DNA of 64,000 nt from Nesterenkonia sphaerica (lineage in GTDB: Bacteria > Actinomycetota > Actinomycetes > Actinomycetales > Micrococcaceae), in assembly GCF_005771565.1 (NCBI RefSeq), contig NZ_VAWA01000008.1:62001-126000 (forward strand), in the 5' to 3' direction. This document shows, piece by piece, positions 15,704 through 24,385 of this stretch (position 1 is its first letter; each line of letters starts with the position of its first letter). Position numbers and translations under genes: made by a program. The notes below the pieces were generated by a model, which saw nothing but the letters and a program-made list of their open reading frames with translations, was not told the origin of the DNA and made no database searches.

Positions 15704-17350
15704 TCAGCCCCCCAGCGGGCCTGATTCTAGACGGCGCAGATAGTCCTCCTCACTGAGGCTGAGGACCTCGGCGGTGGTGCCGTGGGCGGTGATCAGCCCA
15801 GCTTGGTGCATCCGGGCGGTCCAACGGAATTCGTAGGCGAGGTCATGCATGATCACCACGTCATTGGTCTGATTCTGTGGGCCGAAGGTGGCGTAACTGG
15901 TGCGGTACCCCGAGGCGGCGAATGCCTTCCCCGCGTAGAGGTCGGCGTTGAATACCGCCAGTTCAGCAGGCTGGAACTGCAGCAGGTCGTAGAGGATACG
16001 CTGCAGGCCCATCGGCGCTCCCCGGAAGTAGAGCCCGTGCTCGAACCGAGCCGGGCGCAGCCATTGCGGCCACTCCTGCAGGCTCGGCGCCTCGATGAAG
16101 AAAGGCCGTGTCACCGCTCGCTGGAAGACCCCTGACTCGGCCGCCGCTGAGACTTCCAGGAAGTCCCGCAACAGGTCACGTCCGGCGTAGTAGGCAATAT
16201 CGGTGCGCCTGCCGGCCTCCGCATCGCCGCCAGCGGCGGCATGCCGGGTCCGGACCACCACGTCATAGGACTCAATCAGCTCTCCCAGGCCGTCACCGGA
16301 AACGGGCCCGACGACGGCGACCCGCTTGCCCTCAACGACCTCGCTCATGCCTTCCTCACCCGGCAGTCGCATCGCGTCCCTGCGTTGCTGAGCGTGGGAC
16401 TGCAATGGCGCAACCTCGCCGCGGAGCAGGGCCACATCGGCCTGCAGCTTCTGTGCCTGCAGGAGCGTACGCGGGTCAGAGGTGTCGACTGGAGGTTTCT
16501 CTGCGGTGGCACGCAGCTGCTGATCCTCATCCAGGTAGGCGTAGGCCCCCAGCAGGTGTTTGAGCCAGATCCCGGACTCCAGGGGGATCCCGGCGAGTTC
16601 TCTGATGCGGTTGCGGGCAGCGGCTTCCCGGACCTCGAATCCGGCAAAGAACTCCCCCAGGTACTGCAGCCGTGCCGCGATCGCCTCCAGCAACAGCTGG
16701 TGCAGCTCAGGCAGATCCTCCCGGTGCTCCTTCAGCAACGCCTTAGCCCGCGGCAGCATGTCCGGATCCGGGGTCTGGGTGAACAGTGCGGAGAGGACAT
16801 CCCAGAATCTGGTGCCGGCCCGCACAGGGCCGCGTCGCGGGAGCAGCACCTGCACCACGGTCCAGATGCGGGGCCAGTCGAAGTGGGTCCGCGCCCCGGT
16901 GGTCAGTGCGCCCTCGACTGCTCTTAAGTCCTTCGGGTTCAACGCGAACGCTTGCTCGTAATGGTTTACGGCCGCAGTAAGGTCGGAGACGTAGGGCTTG
17001 CGGTGGGCCGCGGCCGCCGCCAGGTGGTTCCCTGCCGTAGGTGAGCTTTCCGCACGAGCAGCCAGGTCGATTGGCCTGAGACGTTCAGCCGGCGGACCGG
17101 GGACGAGCCCGGCCACGGAGTCGTAGTGGATGCCGGCGGCGTCGTCATCGGCGGGCAGAGTGCGGGAGAGGAGGTCTGCGGCAATCCCCCGGTAGGTGCC
17201 GGTGGCCTCCTGGTCACGCGGCTGCAGTCGCGCCGCCGCAGTGCGGATCATCCATGCGGAGGCGGGAATACGGCCCAGCCGGCGGGCGGTCCGCGTCAGC
17301 AGCGCAGCGGCCGCGATCTTCCAGCGCAGCCCGTGGAGACTTACTGCCAT
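15704..17350 (-). CDS. TPR-like protein with GT29 (sialyltransferase-like) C-terminal domain
   Basis: 548 aa from ATG 17350. The first ~335 residues are helical with a TPR-like unit (NHYEQAFALNPKDLRAVEGA). From ~340 a Rossmann-type domain starts with GKRVAVVGPVSGDGLGELIE followed by SYDVVVRTR. This resembles the L-motif of GT29 sialyltransferases (AVVGNSG...G..ID..D.V.R). Later come DIAYYAGRDL and GAPMGLQRILYDLLQFQP. It is paralogous to the next gene (17364). If active it would be a cytoplasmic glycosyltransferase, perhaps using the CMP-sugar made by the product at 21280. That is inference; it could also be a non-catalytic relative. Confidence 0.62.
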   Translation of the reverse strand: MAVSLHGLRWKIAAAALLTRTARRLGRIPASAWMIRTAAARLQPRDQEATGTYRGIAADLLSRTLPADDDAAGIHYDSVAGLVPGPPAERLRPIDLAARAESSPTAGNHLAAAAAHRKPYVSDLTAAVNHYEQAFALNPKDLRAVEGALTTGARTHFDWPRIWTVVQVLLPRRGPVRAGTRFWDVLSALFTQTPDPDMLPRAKALLKEHREDLPELHQLLLEAIAARLQYLGEFFAGFEVREAAARNRIRELAGIPLESGIWLKHLLGAYAYLDEDQQLRATAEKPPVDTSDPRTLLQAQKLQADVALLRGEVAPLQSHAQQRRDAMRLPGEEGMSEVVEGKRVAVVGPVSGDGLGELIESYDVVVRTRHAAAGGDAEAGRRTDIAYYAGRDLLRDFLEVSAAAESGVFQRAVTRPFFIEAPSLQEWPQWLRPARFEHGLYFRGAPMGLQRILYDLLQFQPAELAVFNADLYAGKAFAASGYRTSYATFGPQNQTNDVVIMHDLAYEFRWTARMHQAGLITAHGTTAEVLSLSEEDYLRRLESGPLGG

Positions 17351-17356
17351 ACGTCC

Positions 17357-17362
17357 ATCCTA
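17357..17362 (-). promoter_or_regulatory. candidate -10 box TAGGAT before ATG 17350
   Basis: On the minus strand TAGGAT ends 6 bases before the ATG, matching the leaderless layout seen elsewhere. The AGGA inside it could equally serve as a weak ribosome site, so the call is ambiguous. Confidence 0.35.
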
Positions 17363-17363
17363 T

Positions 17364-19370
17364 TCACGGGCTCGGAGTGGGCCCCTCGCTCCCCCGGCGA
17401 GTTCGCAGCGCCGGGGACTCTTCGAGCGCCTGGATGTAGTCCGTTTCCTCCAAGGCCAAGACCTGCCCGGCGACCCCGTGCCCGGTGAGCACACCCGAGT
17501 CGGCAATGGCCTTGGTCAGGCGATGTTCGAAGACGAGGTCGTGGGCCAGGATGATCTCGTTGACAATCGAGTACGGTCCGAGCCCGGAGTCTTTGTCCTC
17601 GCGGTAGCCGGGACCGAAAGCGGTCTGTCCGGTGAAGAAGTCAATGTTGAACAGTCCGATTTCAGCCGGTTCGAACTGCAGCACGTCGTAGAGAATACGC
17701 CCGATGCCCATTGGCGGCCCGTGGAACCCCAGGGAGAAGTCGTGCCGGTAGAACCGCAGCCATTCCGGTTGGTCATCAGTGAAGCTGGCCCTGCTCAGGC
17801 CGCGTCCGACCACCATCTGCAGCCCCCCAGTGGCGACGGCGTCCCGGGCCAGCGGCATGAAGTCGGTGAGATCCCGGCCGGAGAAGTAGCTGATGTCGGT
17901 GCGGCTGCCCAGTCTGGCGGCGTCGTCGTCGGAAATCTCAGTCATCAACCGGGGCCGGATGATCACGTCATAGTCATCAATCTGGGCTCCGAGCCGGTCT
18001 CCGGTATCCGCCGGGCCGACGACCGCGACCCGCTTGCCTGCGATGAGCCGGCCGAACTTGTCCTCCCCGGGCAGGGGCAGGTCTTGGGCGCGGGACCGGG
18101 CGTAGTCCACCAGGGGTCCAGTGCGGCCCTGGATGAGATGCACATCGGCAGCCATCTTCTTCAGGCGGTGCCGTTCCGGGGTACTGCCCGGCTCCCAGGG
18201 CATCGGATCAATGAGCTGTTGTGCCTCCCGGTAGCGTTCGAGATACACCAGCGCGGCAAGGAGTTTCTGGCGGTGTCTGCTGTGCCCGGCGCTGGAGGTC
18301 CCCAACCAGGCGATGGTCCGTTCGGCCTGGCTGCGCCGCAGCGCGAACCCGTGGGTCATGCGCTGGGCGAAGTGCAGCCGGTAGATCAACAAGCTGGTGG
18401 TGGGCCAGGAGAGCCGGTGACCCTTGATGCTGGCCACATTGAACCGCACTAAGGCAGCACTGATATCTGCCTCGGCAGCGCCGGAGGCGAACATCGGCCG
18501 CATCTGGGCCATCAGTTCCAAACGCGCAGTGCGGCCGCGCCGCTTGCGGGCGGCTTCGAATCGCTCCGCGTTGCGCCATAGCCGGGCCCAATCCTGATCC
18601 GCCCGGCATCCCATCAGCAGCAGCCCGCGGAAGGCGGTGGGGCTGCTGGGGCGCAGCAGGAGTGCGCGCTCATAGGCCTCCAGGGAACGGTCCAGATCTG
18701 CCACATGGGGTTTGCGGTAGGCCGCGGCGAGGTCAGTCCACCGCTGGGCGTGGGGCTCGAGGTGGGCGGCTTGCCGCAAGAGGTCCAGGCCGGTGGGCCA
18801 GTCGCCGTGGGCGAACTCGAGTTTGCCGCGTTCGTGAAGCACGTGCGGGTGGGCGGGGGCGACGCGTTGAGCAGCAGCCAGGGACTCGCGTGCGGCGGAG
18901 GCGTCCGTGGTGGGTCCGTGTTCGAGCCCGGCGACGGGGTCGTGCACCACTGCACCCCAGGAGTTGCGCTGCTGGGCGCGCGCCAGCGCCACCCAGCGCA
19001 GGGGGTTCTCAGGGTCCAGTGTTGCGGCCCGGTGACGCAGCTGCAGGGCCGCAGAGTATTCCTTGAGCTTGGTACAGCGCACCGCAAGCTGCTCCAGCGT
19101 GGAGGCATCCTGGATGTCGTCGATGTCCAGTCTTTCCAGCAGCTTCAGCGCCCCGCCGCGATTGGCGTCCACCAGTACCGTGGTGACCTTCTCCTGCACG
19201 GATCCCACAGCTGACCTCTTGGTGGTCGGCTCGTTCGCAGCGCTGCGCGCCAGCAGCCGGTCCGCAGTGATCACCGCACGGGCCAGCGCCACGTCAGCCC
19301 CGGGGAGTGAGGCCGCGCTGCGGATTGCCTTCTGGGCTGCCTCAGCACCCATGACCAAACGTTTCACCAT
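17364..19370 (-). CDS. TPR-repeat protein with GT29-like C-terminal domain (paralogue of 15704-17350)
   Basis: 668 aa. Residues ~60-440 contain TPR-like repeats (LEQLAVRCTKLKEYSAALQL, RHRAATLDPENPLRWVALAR, LERYREAQQLIDPMPW). From ~446 the domain GKRVAVVGPADTGDRLGAQI then DDYDVIIRPRL, DISYFSGRDL and GPPMGIGRILYDVLQFEPAE is clearly paralogous to the 15704 protein, including IGLFNIDFFTG against LAVFNADLYAG. It lies 13 bases upstream of its paralogue in the same direction. The pairing suggests related but distinct acceptor specificities. A TAGACT box lies 9 bases before ATG 19370. Substrate unknown. Confidence 0.62.
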   Translation of the reverse strand: MVKRLVMGAEAAQKAIRSAASLPGADVALARAVITADRLLARSAANEPTTKRSAVGSVQEKVTTVLVDANRGGALKLLERLDIDDIQDASTLEQLAVRCTKLKEYSAALQLRHRAATLDPENPLRWVALARAQQRNSWGAVVHDPVAGLEHGPTTDASAARESLAAAQRVAPAHPHVLHERGKLEFAHGDWPTGLDLLRQAAHLEPHAQRWTDLAAAYRKPHVADLDRSLEAYERALLLRPSSPTAFRGLLLMGCRADQDWARLWRNAERFEAARKRRGRTARLELMAQMRPMFASGAAEADISAALVRFNVASIKGHRLSWPTTSLLIYRLHFAQRMTHGFALRRSQAERTIAWLGTSSAGHSRHRQKLLAALVYLERYREAQQLIDPMPWEPGSTPERHRLKKMAADVHLIQGRTGPLVDYARSRAQDLPLPGEDKFGRLIAGKRVAVVGPADTGDRLGAQIDDYDVIIRPRLMTEISDDDAARLGSRTDISYFSGRDLTDFMPLARDAVATGGLQMVVGRGLSRASFTDDQPEWLRFYRHDFSLGFHGPPMGIGRILYDVLQFEPAEIGLFNIDFFTGQTAFGPGYREDKDSGLGPYSIVNEIILAHDLVFEHRLTKAIADSGVLTGHGVAGQVLALEETDYIQALEESPALRTRRGSEGPTPSP

Positions 19371-19396
19371 CGCTGAGACAGTCTAGTCAGTCGGGG

Positions 19397-21256
19397 TCAC
19401 CAGGGTGGAAGCTCAGGCCAGTCCAGCTCTGCTCGGCGCTGCCCCTCGTCTGACCCTCCGGAGCCGGTCTCCTCGGCGATGCAGCGGTGCAGGCTCTGGC
19501 GCAGCTGGGCGATATCCGAGCCGAACAGGGAGATCTCATGCGCCGCGGCGGTGTGCGTCCAGGCCACGGCGTACTGACAGTGAAAACCCTCATTGTCCGG
19601 CATCCAGTTCCGGGGCGCCTCACCGGCCCGTGCTTCGGAAGACTCCTCGGGCACGGCGACCAGGTTCTCGGGATCGTTGTAGTAGGCCTGGCGCTGCTGG
19701 GCGTCGCGGTGCTCCATTTCGGTCCACGCGTGTGCCACCGGCAGCAGGTGGTCAATCACTGTGCTGGGTCCGGCGTAGTCACCTTCCTCACCGGTGTAGG
19801 GGTCCTCGAAGGTGGCGGAGACGACTTCTGAGCCGGTGGCGTCCCATTCCACGTCCTCCAGGTCCCGGAAGAGCACGTGCTGGCGGGTGTTGAGACCGTC
19901 GGCCCCGGCAACCCAGGTGCGCAGGTTCTCGCGGGGCTGCCCATCCATGGGGTTGGAGTGGAACACGGCATTGTCATCGGCGGCCTCGGCCTCGAGCTCC
20001 TCGCGCAGCTGGTCACCTTCGTCCCCGAAGCAGTAGGTGTTTTCTGGGGAGATCACCCGGGCGTAGGTGCGGGTCTCCCCGGACCGGGGATGGGTGGTGG
20101 TGTGGGTTTGGACGTCGCAGTCCTGGTGCTCTTCTCGTTCCACGCTGCGCAGGCGCACGTGGTTCTCCAGGTGCCACACCGCATCGAGGTGATCGCGGAC
20201 GCTGTAGGGCTCAGTGGGGCCGGCGCCCGAGGTTTCGGTGCCATCATCGGCCTCGGTCTCCGGGGGCAGGGACTGCCAGTCCAGGTCAGGGCTGCGGCTC
20301 TCGGCACCGATTCCGCCAGCCTCTGACTCCTCGCCCTCTGACCCCTCACCCTCGTCGCCCTGGGCGCCCTGGGCGCCGTCGAGCTGGTCGTGCAGGCAGT
20401 CCCACAGCTGGCCGCGGAGTTGGTCGATATCCCGCTGGAACAGGGAAAGCTCATGCTTGTTCGCAATGTGCACCCAGGTCAGGGAGTAGGCGCAGTGGGC
20501 ATCCTCATTCGATGGCATCCACTCACTGGGTGTGTGCCCGGCCTTCTCCCGGTTGATCTCTCCGATGGTGGAGGTGAGGTTCATCGGGTCGTTGTAGTAG
20601 GCCACGCGGTCCTCCCGCGGCCTGTGCTGCATCTCCGGCCAGGTGTGGCCCACCGGGACCATGTGTTCCCCGTGCGTTTCGGTCTCGGTGATGTCCACCC
20701 GTTGCCCCGTGTAGTGGTCCAGGTATGTCCCGGAGACGGTGAAGGTGTTGTTACCCAGGTCCCGGGCGTGAATCTCGGTGCGCGAGCTCACGCCGTTGCC
20801 GGTGACATCGGCCCAGGTGCCGTAGTACGGCTCCCGGTGGGTGGTGTTCTCATACGGCCGGCCGTGAAAAAAGTGTTCGTCCTCGTCATCCTTGGTGTCG
20901 AACTCCTCCCGGAGCTCTTCACCCTCCTCGCCGTCGCACCACCAACCATCCTCATCAGCGAGGTGCACATACCTCCGGGTCTCGCCCAGCTCCAGAGGGT
21001 GTCTCACCTCGTAGGCGAAGACCTCGCAGTCCCCGCGGGATTCGCGCTCCAAGCTGCGCACTGCGGTGCTGGTCTCCAGATTCCATAACGCATCGGCGTA
21101 ATCCTGTGCGCTGTACTCCTGGAACGGGTCCGGCACCTCGGAGGGGTCAGAGTACGCCCCGGCGGGCGGTGCCGTCGACACGCCCACCAGCAGGGCACTG
21201 ACTAGGACGGCAGCGGCCGGCACGGCACCCACCGGACGACGCCGCCGCAGACTCAC
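19397..21256 (-). CDS. secreted protein with duplicated HNH nuclease (GmrSD-C/DUF1524-like) units
   Basis: 619 aa from GTG 21256. A signal peptide (basic RRRRP, hydrophobic ~12-27, cleavage near GAYS) sends it outside the cell. Two homologous ~270-residue units follow. Unit 1: YSAQDYADALWNLE...EHMVPVGHTWPEM...YYNDPMNLTSTIGEINREKAG...WVHIANKHELSL. Unit 2: YSVRDHLDAVWHLE...DHLLPVAHAWTEM...YYNDPENLVAVPEESSEARAG...WTHTAAAHEISL. The motifs match secreted HNH proteins of the DUF1524/GmrSD C-terminal type. In unit 2 the NREK segment and the later Lys are lost, so it may be inactive. An acidic linker joins the units. Likely an extracellular nuclease for DNA scavenging or defence; no immunity gene is evident. 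Confidence 0.72.
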   Translation of the reverse strand: MSLRRRRPVGAVPAAAVLVSALLVGVSTAPPAGAYSDPSEVPDPFQEYSAQDYADALWNLETSTAVRSLERESRGDCEVFAYEVRHPLELGETRRYVHLADEDGWWCDGEEGEELREEFDTKDDEDEHFFHGRPYENTTHREPYYGTWADVTGNGVSSRTEIHARDLGNNTFTVSGTYLDHYTGQRVDITETETHGEHMVPVGHTWPEMQHRPREDRVAYYNDPMNLTSTIGEINREKAGHTPSEWMPSNEDAHCAYSLTWVHIANKHELSLFQRDIDQLRGQLWDCLHDQLDGAQGAQGDEGEGSEGEESEAGGIGAESRSPDLDWQSLPPETEADDGTETSGAGPTEPYSVRDHLDAVWHLENHVRLRSVEREEHQDCDVQTHTTTHPRSGETRTYARVISPENTYCFGDEGDQLREELEAEAADDNAVFHSNPMDGQPRENLRTWVAGADGLNTRQHVLFRDLEDVEWDATGSEVVSATFEDPYTGEEGDYAGPSTVIDHLLPVAHAWTEMEHRDAQQRQAYYNDPENLVAVPEESSEARAGEAPRNWMPDNEGFHCQYAVAWTHTAAAHEISLFGSDIAQLRQSLHRCIAEETGSGGSDEGQRRAELDWPELPPW

Positions 21257-21279
21257 CGTGCCCCCACTCGCCTGGCACC

Positions 21280-21999
21280 TCAGATGAGGCTGAGCCCGCG
21301 CATCTGCTTGGCATTGGCAAGGTCATTGAGCAGCTGGAATTGGTCTTCCCAGTCGATGTCCATCACCGCCTCACCGGACATCTCATGCATGAAAGGCCGC
21401 TCCCCCACTCTGTCGCCGACCTCCCGAACCCGCCGGAATGGGATGAGGTAGGCGGCGTGATTGACCTCGAACAGCGGTGGAATGTCCTGGCTGCGGGGCC
21501 ATTTCTCCGCCGCGGCGTCATAGTTGAACGGTTTGCCGTCGGCGTCCCAGAGGAACGCGTGCAGTTTGGTCACCGTCAGCAGCGAATCGTGACCATCTGC
21601 CGCAGCGGTGCGCCACCGGCTGATCAGGTCACGGAAGCCTGCGGCAGCCAGCAGCGGGTGGGTGACATGGGTCATCAGCATGGTCCCATCCTCACGAAGC
21701 CTGCCCAGGTATTGGATGAACTCGCTCATAGGGGTGGAGGATCTGCCGAGCTCATCGGGCCGTTGCACCACAGTGACCCGCTGATCCTGCTCAGTGCTGA
21801 ACCGTGCGGCGTACTCGCTGACCACCGGGTCGTTGGTAGAGACGATGATCTCTGCCAGTTCCTCCACTGCCGCCAGCTGGGTGAGTTTGAGCTCCAGGAG
21901 CCCGCGGTCGAACCCGGCGAATGGCCGGGTGTTCTTGTTTGCCACGCGCTCGCTGCCGGCCCGGCAGGGCACGACGGCGACGATCGGGTCTGTCTCCAC
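21280..21999 (-). CDS. acylneuraminate cytidylyltransferase-type CMP-sugar synthetase (NeuA-like)
   Basis: 239 aa from GTG 21999 with GAGG six bases upstream. Activates a nonulosonic (sialic-acid-like) or related sugar with CTP. The N-terminal motif VAVVPCRAGSERVANKNTRP is the CTP-binding loop of the NeuA/KdsB family. Further landmarks are IIVSTNDPVVSEYA, RPDELGRSSTPMSEFIQYL, MLMTHVTHPLLAA and the metal-site D in VMDIDWEDQF. A matching synthase-like domain lies 30 kb away (52486) and GT29-like domains lie just downstream. The exact sugar is unknown. Confidence 0.85.
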   Translation of the reverse strand: METDPIVAVVPCRAGSERVANKNTRPFAGFDRGLLELKLTQLAAVEELAEIIVSTNDPVVSEYAARFSTEQDQRVTVVQRPDELGRSSTPMSEFIQYLGRLREDGTMLMTHVTHPLLAAAGFRDLISRWRTAAADGHDSLLTVTKLHAFLWDADGKPFNYDAAAEKWPRSQDIPPLFEVNHAAYLIPFRRVREVGDRVGERPFMHEMSGEAVMDIDWEDQFQLLNDLANAKQMRGLSLI

Positions 22000-22067
22000 C
22001 TGGCGCCTCTTTCCGTTGACCTGGTCTCATCTGTGCTCCGCACCGCAGTGTATCGCGAGCCCGGTTA

Positions 22068-22073
22068 TAGGCT
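22068..22073 (+). promoter_or_regulatory. -10 box TAGGCT, leaderless promoter
   Basis: TAGGCT (extended TATAGGCT) ends 7 bases before GTG 22081. This decides the start of the GT2 gene, because the in-frame GTG at 22075 is only 1 base from the box. Confidence 0.5.
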
Positions 22074-22080
22074 GGTGAGC

Positions 22081-23136
22081 GTGAGACCCCCAGTGAGACC
22101 CACCCTCAAGCGCCCCCTGCTCACCGTCGGGGTCACCAGTTATCACAGTGCCTCCACCATCACCCGGTGTCTGCAGTCCGTGGTGGACCAGTCCCTTGAT
22201 GCTTCCCGGACTGAGGTGGTGGTCGTCGATGACGGCTCCACGGACCAGACCCTGTCCCTGGTCCGGGGGTTCCGCCGCAGCGTCCCGTGGGCCCGGTTCA
22301 CCGTGCTGAGCCAGCGCAATACCGGTAATGCCTCCACCGGGCGCAACCGGATTCTTGACAGCGCCCGGGGGAAGTACGTGTTCTTCCTCGATGCTGACGA
22401 TTACCTGGGGCCGCAGGCGTTGGAGGCGATGATCCGCTCCGCGCGGCGCCACAGCTCGGAAGTCGTCATCGGACGGTACGTGGGGGTGGAGCGCTCTGCA
22501 CCCAATGTGCTGGGCGCTGAGCACTTCCCGGCACGGCAGGAGTACCACACCGGGTGGCTGAACAGCCTGCACGTGCAGAAGCTCTTCCGCGCGGATTTCT
22601 TGCGTGGACTGGGCTACCGGTTCAATCCGCAGCTGAACTATGCCAATGACCACCCGATGATGCTGCAGGCTTTCCTGCACGCTCAGCGCGTCTCCTTGGT
22701 CAATAGTGTCGACTGCTACTTCCTCACGCTCGCCGAGCAGCCCACAGGCCAGGGGCACGTCTCCCGGGCAGAGCTCTCCCCCGCCGAGCAGCTGCGGTTT
22801 CTCCATGACTGCTTCGGGGTGATTGCGCTGGCCCGCGGGCAGGGCGGCAGGAGTGCCGAATTGGCTGGCCGGGTCCGGGCGGACTACTGGAATCGGCTGC
22901 TGAAGCTTCACCTGCCCGTATTGGTCCTGCGCAAGAGCGACGACGCCGCTGCCGCCGAGTTGGGTGCCGCGGCAGCGAACCTGGCGGAGATCTACGGGGC
23001 CCAAACCTCCCGCGCCCGTCTCACCGGACCGGCGAAGAAGATGCTGCAGGCGCTGGGCACAGATTCAGGTGCCCAGCTGCGTCAGGTGGCCGCGCAGGTG
23101 CGGCAGCAGGCGAGCAGAGATGCGGTGCAGCTCTAG
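22081..23136 (+). CDS. glycosyltransferase family 2
   Basis: 351 aa. Open sequence continues far upstream, but it lies antisense to the CMP-sugar synthetase and has no coding character. The protein proper starts at GTG 22081 (RPPVRPTLKRPLLTVGVTSY). GT-A landmarks are TEVVVVDDGSTDQTLSLVRG, the NTGNASTGRNRILDSARGKY acceptor-side segment and the DXD-type FFLDADDYLG. The region NPQLNYANDHPMMLQAF holds the usual catalytic acidic position of GT2 enzymes. It is cytoplasmic with no membrane helix. It converges on the TupA-like gene and shares one CTAG for both stops. Confidence 0.88.
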   Translation: MRPPVRPTLKRPLLTVGVTSYHSASTITRCLQSVVDQSLDASRTEVVVVDDGSTDQTLSLVRGFRRSVPWARFTVLSQRNTGNASTGRNRILDSARGKYVFFLDADDYLGPQALEAMIRSARRHSSEVVIGRYVGVERSAPNVLGAEHFPARQEYHTGWLNSLHVQKLFRADFLRGLGYRFNPQLNYANDHPMMLQAFLHAQRVSLVNSVDCYFLTLAEQPTGQGHVSRAELSPAEQLRFLHDCFGVIALARGQGGRSAELAGRVRADYWNRLLKLHLPVLVLRKSDDAAAAELGAAAANLAEIYGAQTSRARLTGPAKKMLQALGTDSGAQLRQVAAQVRQQASRDAVQL

Positions 23137-24353
23137 CGTTTCCGGAGCCGGTGGTAGGCCTTGCGTGCGGCGTGGCGCAGCACCAGTGGGGCGGTCTTGT
23201 TCTGGGCTTTGACGCGTCGCCCTGCGGCCCGGTGTGCGGCCACCAGAGACTGGGTCACCTCCGGCAGCTCAGCCTCTGCTGCCACCTCGTGCTGCGCCCG
23301 GGCCAGCCGATAACCCCCTAGGCTGCCTTGGTTGTGCAGAAAGTAGGCGTAGCGCTGATATTCAGCAAGGCTGATCTCGGGATACGAGCTCAGCGCCGCA
23401 GGGTCTGCTGCCTGCAGCAGCGCACTCCACCCGTGGCTAGGGCCGGGCGCGTCCGCTTCCAAGGACGCCTGGGCCTCGTCGAATAATGAGTCCAGGGTGT
23501 CGATCATGGCGGTGCTATGGCTGAGGGTGCGCCGGTGCTCGGCACCTGAGGAGAAGGTGAACTCGCCGAATACCGGTCCGGTGTCACCGTCATAGAGGTC
23601 CACGCGCACAAACGGCGCGTCAGTCATTTTCGACAGCTCGATCGCCCACCGAGAGAGCATCACTGCTGAACGTGGTACGAGAGCTACACCGGGTTGCAGG
23701 TCTTTGCGCTTCAGGCGGTAGTCCCGCCCTTCCGCCAAAGGCCGCAGCTGCCCGTCCAGCATGGCCACCCGCGGGGGCGAGGAGTTCCGGTCGACCTGCG
23801 CCACCATGGCGATCTGACCTTGGAATGTGTAGAACTTATAGTCGTAGGGCACGGCCCCCGGCTGCGCTCCGTTGAGGAAATCCTCCACGATCCACGCAGG
23901 CTGTTTCCTGGCAAACTTCCCGGCCACCCCCTGCTGCCGTTGCCGAATGTCCTCAAGCGTCCATTCCCGCAGGGCCATATGGTCAAAGTACGTCTCCGGC
24001 CCGGTCCGCTCCAGGAGCATGACCCCCTTGGCGGACCATCCGTGTGCGAACTTCAGAGCGACCCGGTCGCCCAGCACCTCGGGGTTGATCTGCTGGGTCG
24101 AGGTCAGGACCGCGTGCTGGACGGGCAGCCCAATCCGAGTGCCGTCGAGAGTCTTATCCTTGAGCAGGCGCTGCACTGCGGTCTTATTGGACAGGTCCCG
24201 GCGGTGCTGGCTGCCCCGCTTGTGGAACTCTGCGGCGGTGAAGCTCAGAAAGGGGGAATCCTTGGTGGCTTTATCGAAACTCATTGCGGGACTGACTGTC
24301 CCAAACTCACCTGGTGGTTTCCCGAAAGGTGTCATGAGACCCGAAGAAATCAC
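23133..24353 (-). CDS. TupA-like ATP-grasp ligase, copy 1
   Basis: Up to 406 aa. Resembles the TupA-like ATP-grasp family, named after TupA of alkaliphilic Bacillus, needed for teichuronopeptide. ATP-grasp landmarks are VALKFAHGWSAKGVMLLER (phosphate loop region), WIVEDFLNGAQPGAVPYDYK with FYTFQGQIAMVAQVDR, and FVRVDLYDGDTGPVFGEFTF, where the acidic metal ligands sit. The start is uncertain: GTG 24353, ATG 24335 and ATG 24284 are all possible and none has a good ribosome site. A TACCCT box overlapping the divergent TAGGGT at 24373 favours an early start. The paralogue is at 29438. Predicted to form an amide bond on an acidic glycan or peptide; substrate unknown. Confidence 0.75.
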   Translation of the reverse strand: MISSGLMTPFGKPPGEFGTVSPAMSFDKATKDSPFLSFTAAEFHKRGSQHRRDLSNKTAVQRLLKDKTLDGTRIGLPVQHAVLTSTQQINPEVLGDRVALKFAHGWSAKGVMLLERTGPETYFDHMALREWTLEDIRQRQQGVAGKFARKQPAWIVEDFLNGAQPGAVPYDYKFYTFQGQIAMVAQVDRNSSPPRVAMLDGQLRPLAEGRDYRLKRKDLQPGVALVPRSAVMLSRWAIELSKMTDAPFVRVDLYDGDTGPVFGEFTFSSGAEHRRTLSHSTAMIDTLDSLFDEAQASLEADAPGPSHGWSALLQAADPAALSSYPEISLAEYQRYAYFLHNQGSLGGYRLARAQHEVAAEAELPEVTQSLVAAHRAAGRRVKAQNKTAPLVLRHAARKAYHRLRKR

Positions 24354-24372
24354 CTGTTCGGCTCGGGCGCAT

Positions 24373-24378
24373 TAGGGT
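24373..24378 (+). promoter_or_regulatory. -10 box TAGGGT, leaderless promoter
   Basis: TAGGGT ends 7 bases before ATG 24386. The complementary strand reads TACCCT one base over, so both divergent genes could use overlapping -10 elements in a gap of only 32 bases. Confidence 0.55.
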
Positions 24379-24385
24379 AGCCACT

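Noticed and set aside
21340-22080. Long open extension upstream of the GT2 gene
   Set aside because: It runs antisense through the CMP-sugar synthetase, lacks conserved motifs, and the GT2 domain begins just after a good leaderless promoter at GTG 22081.
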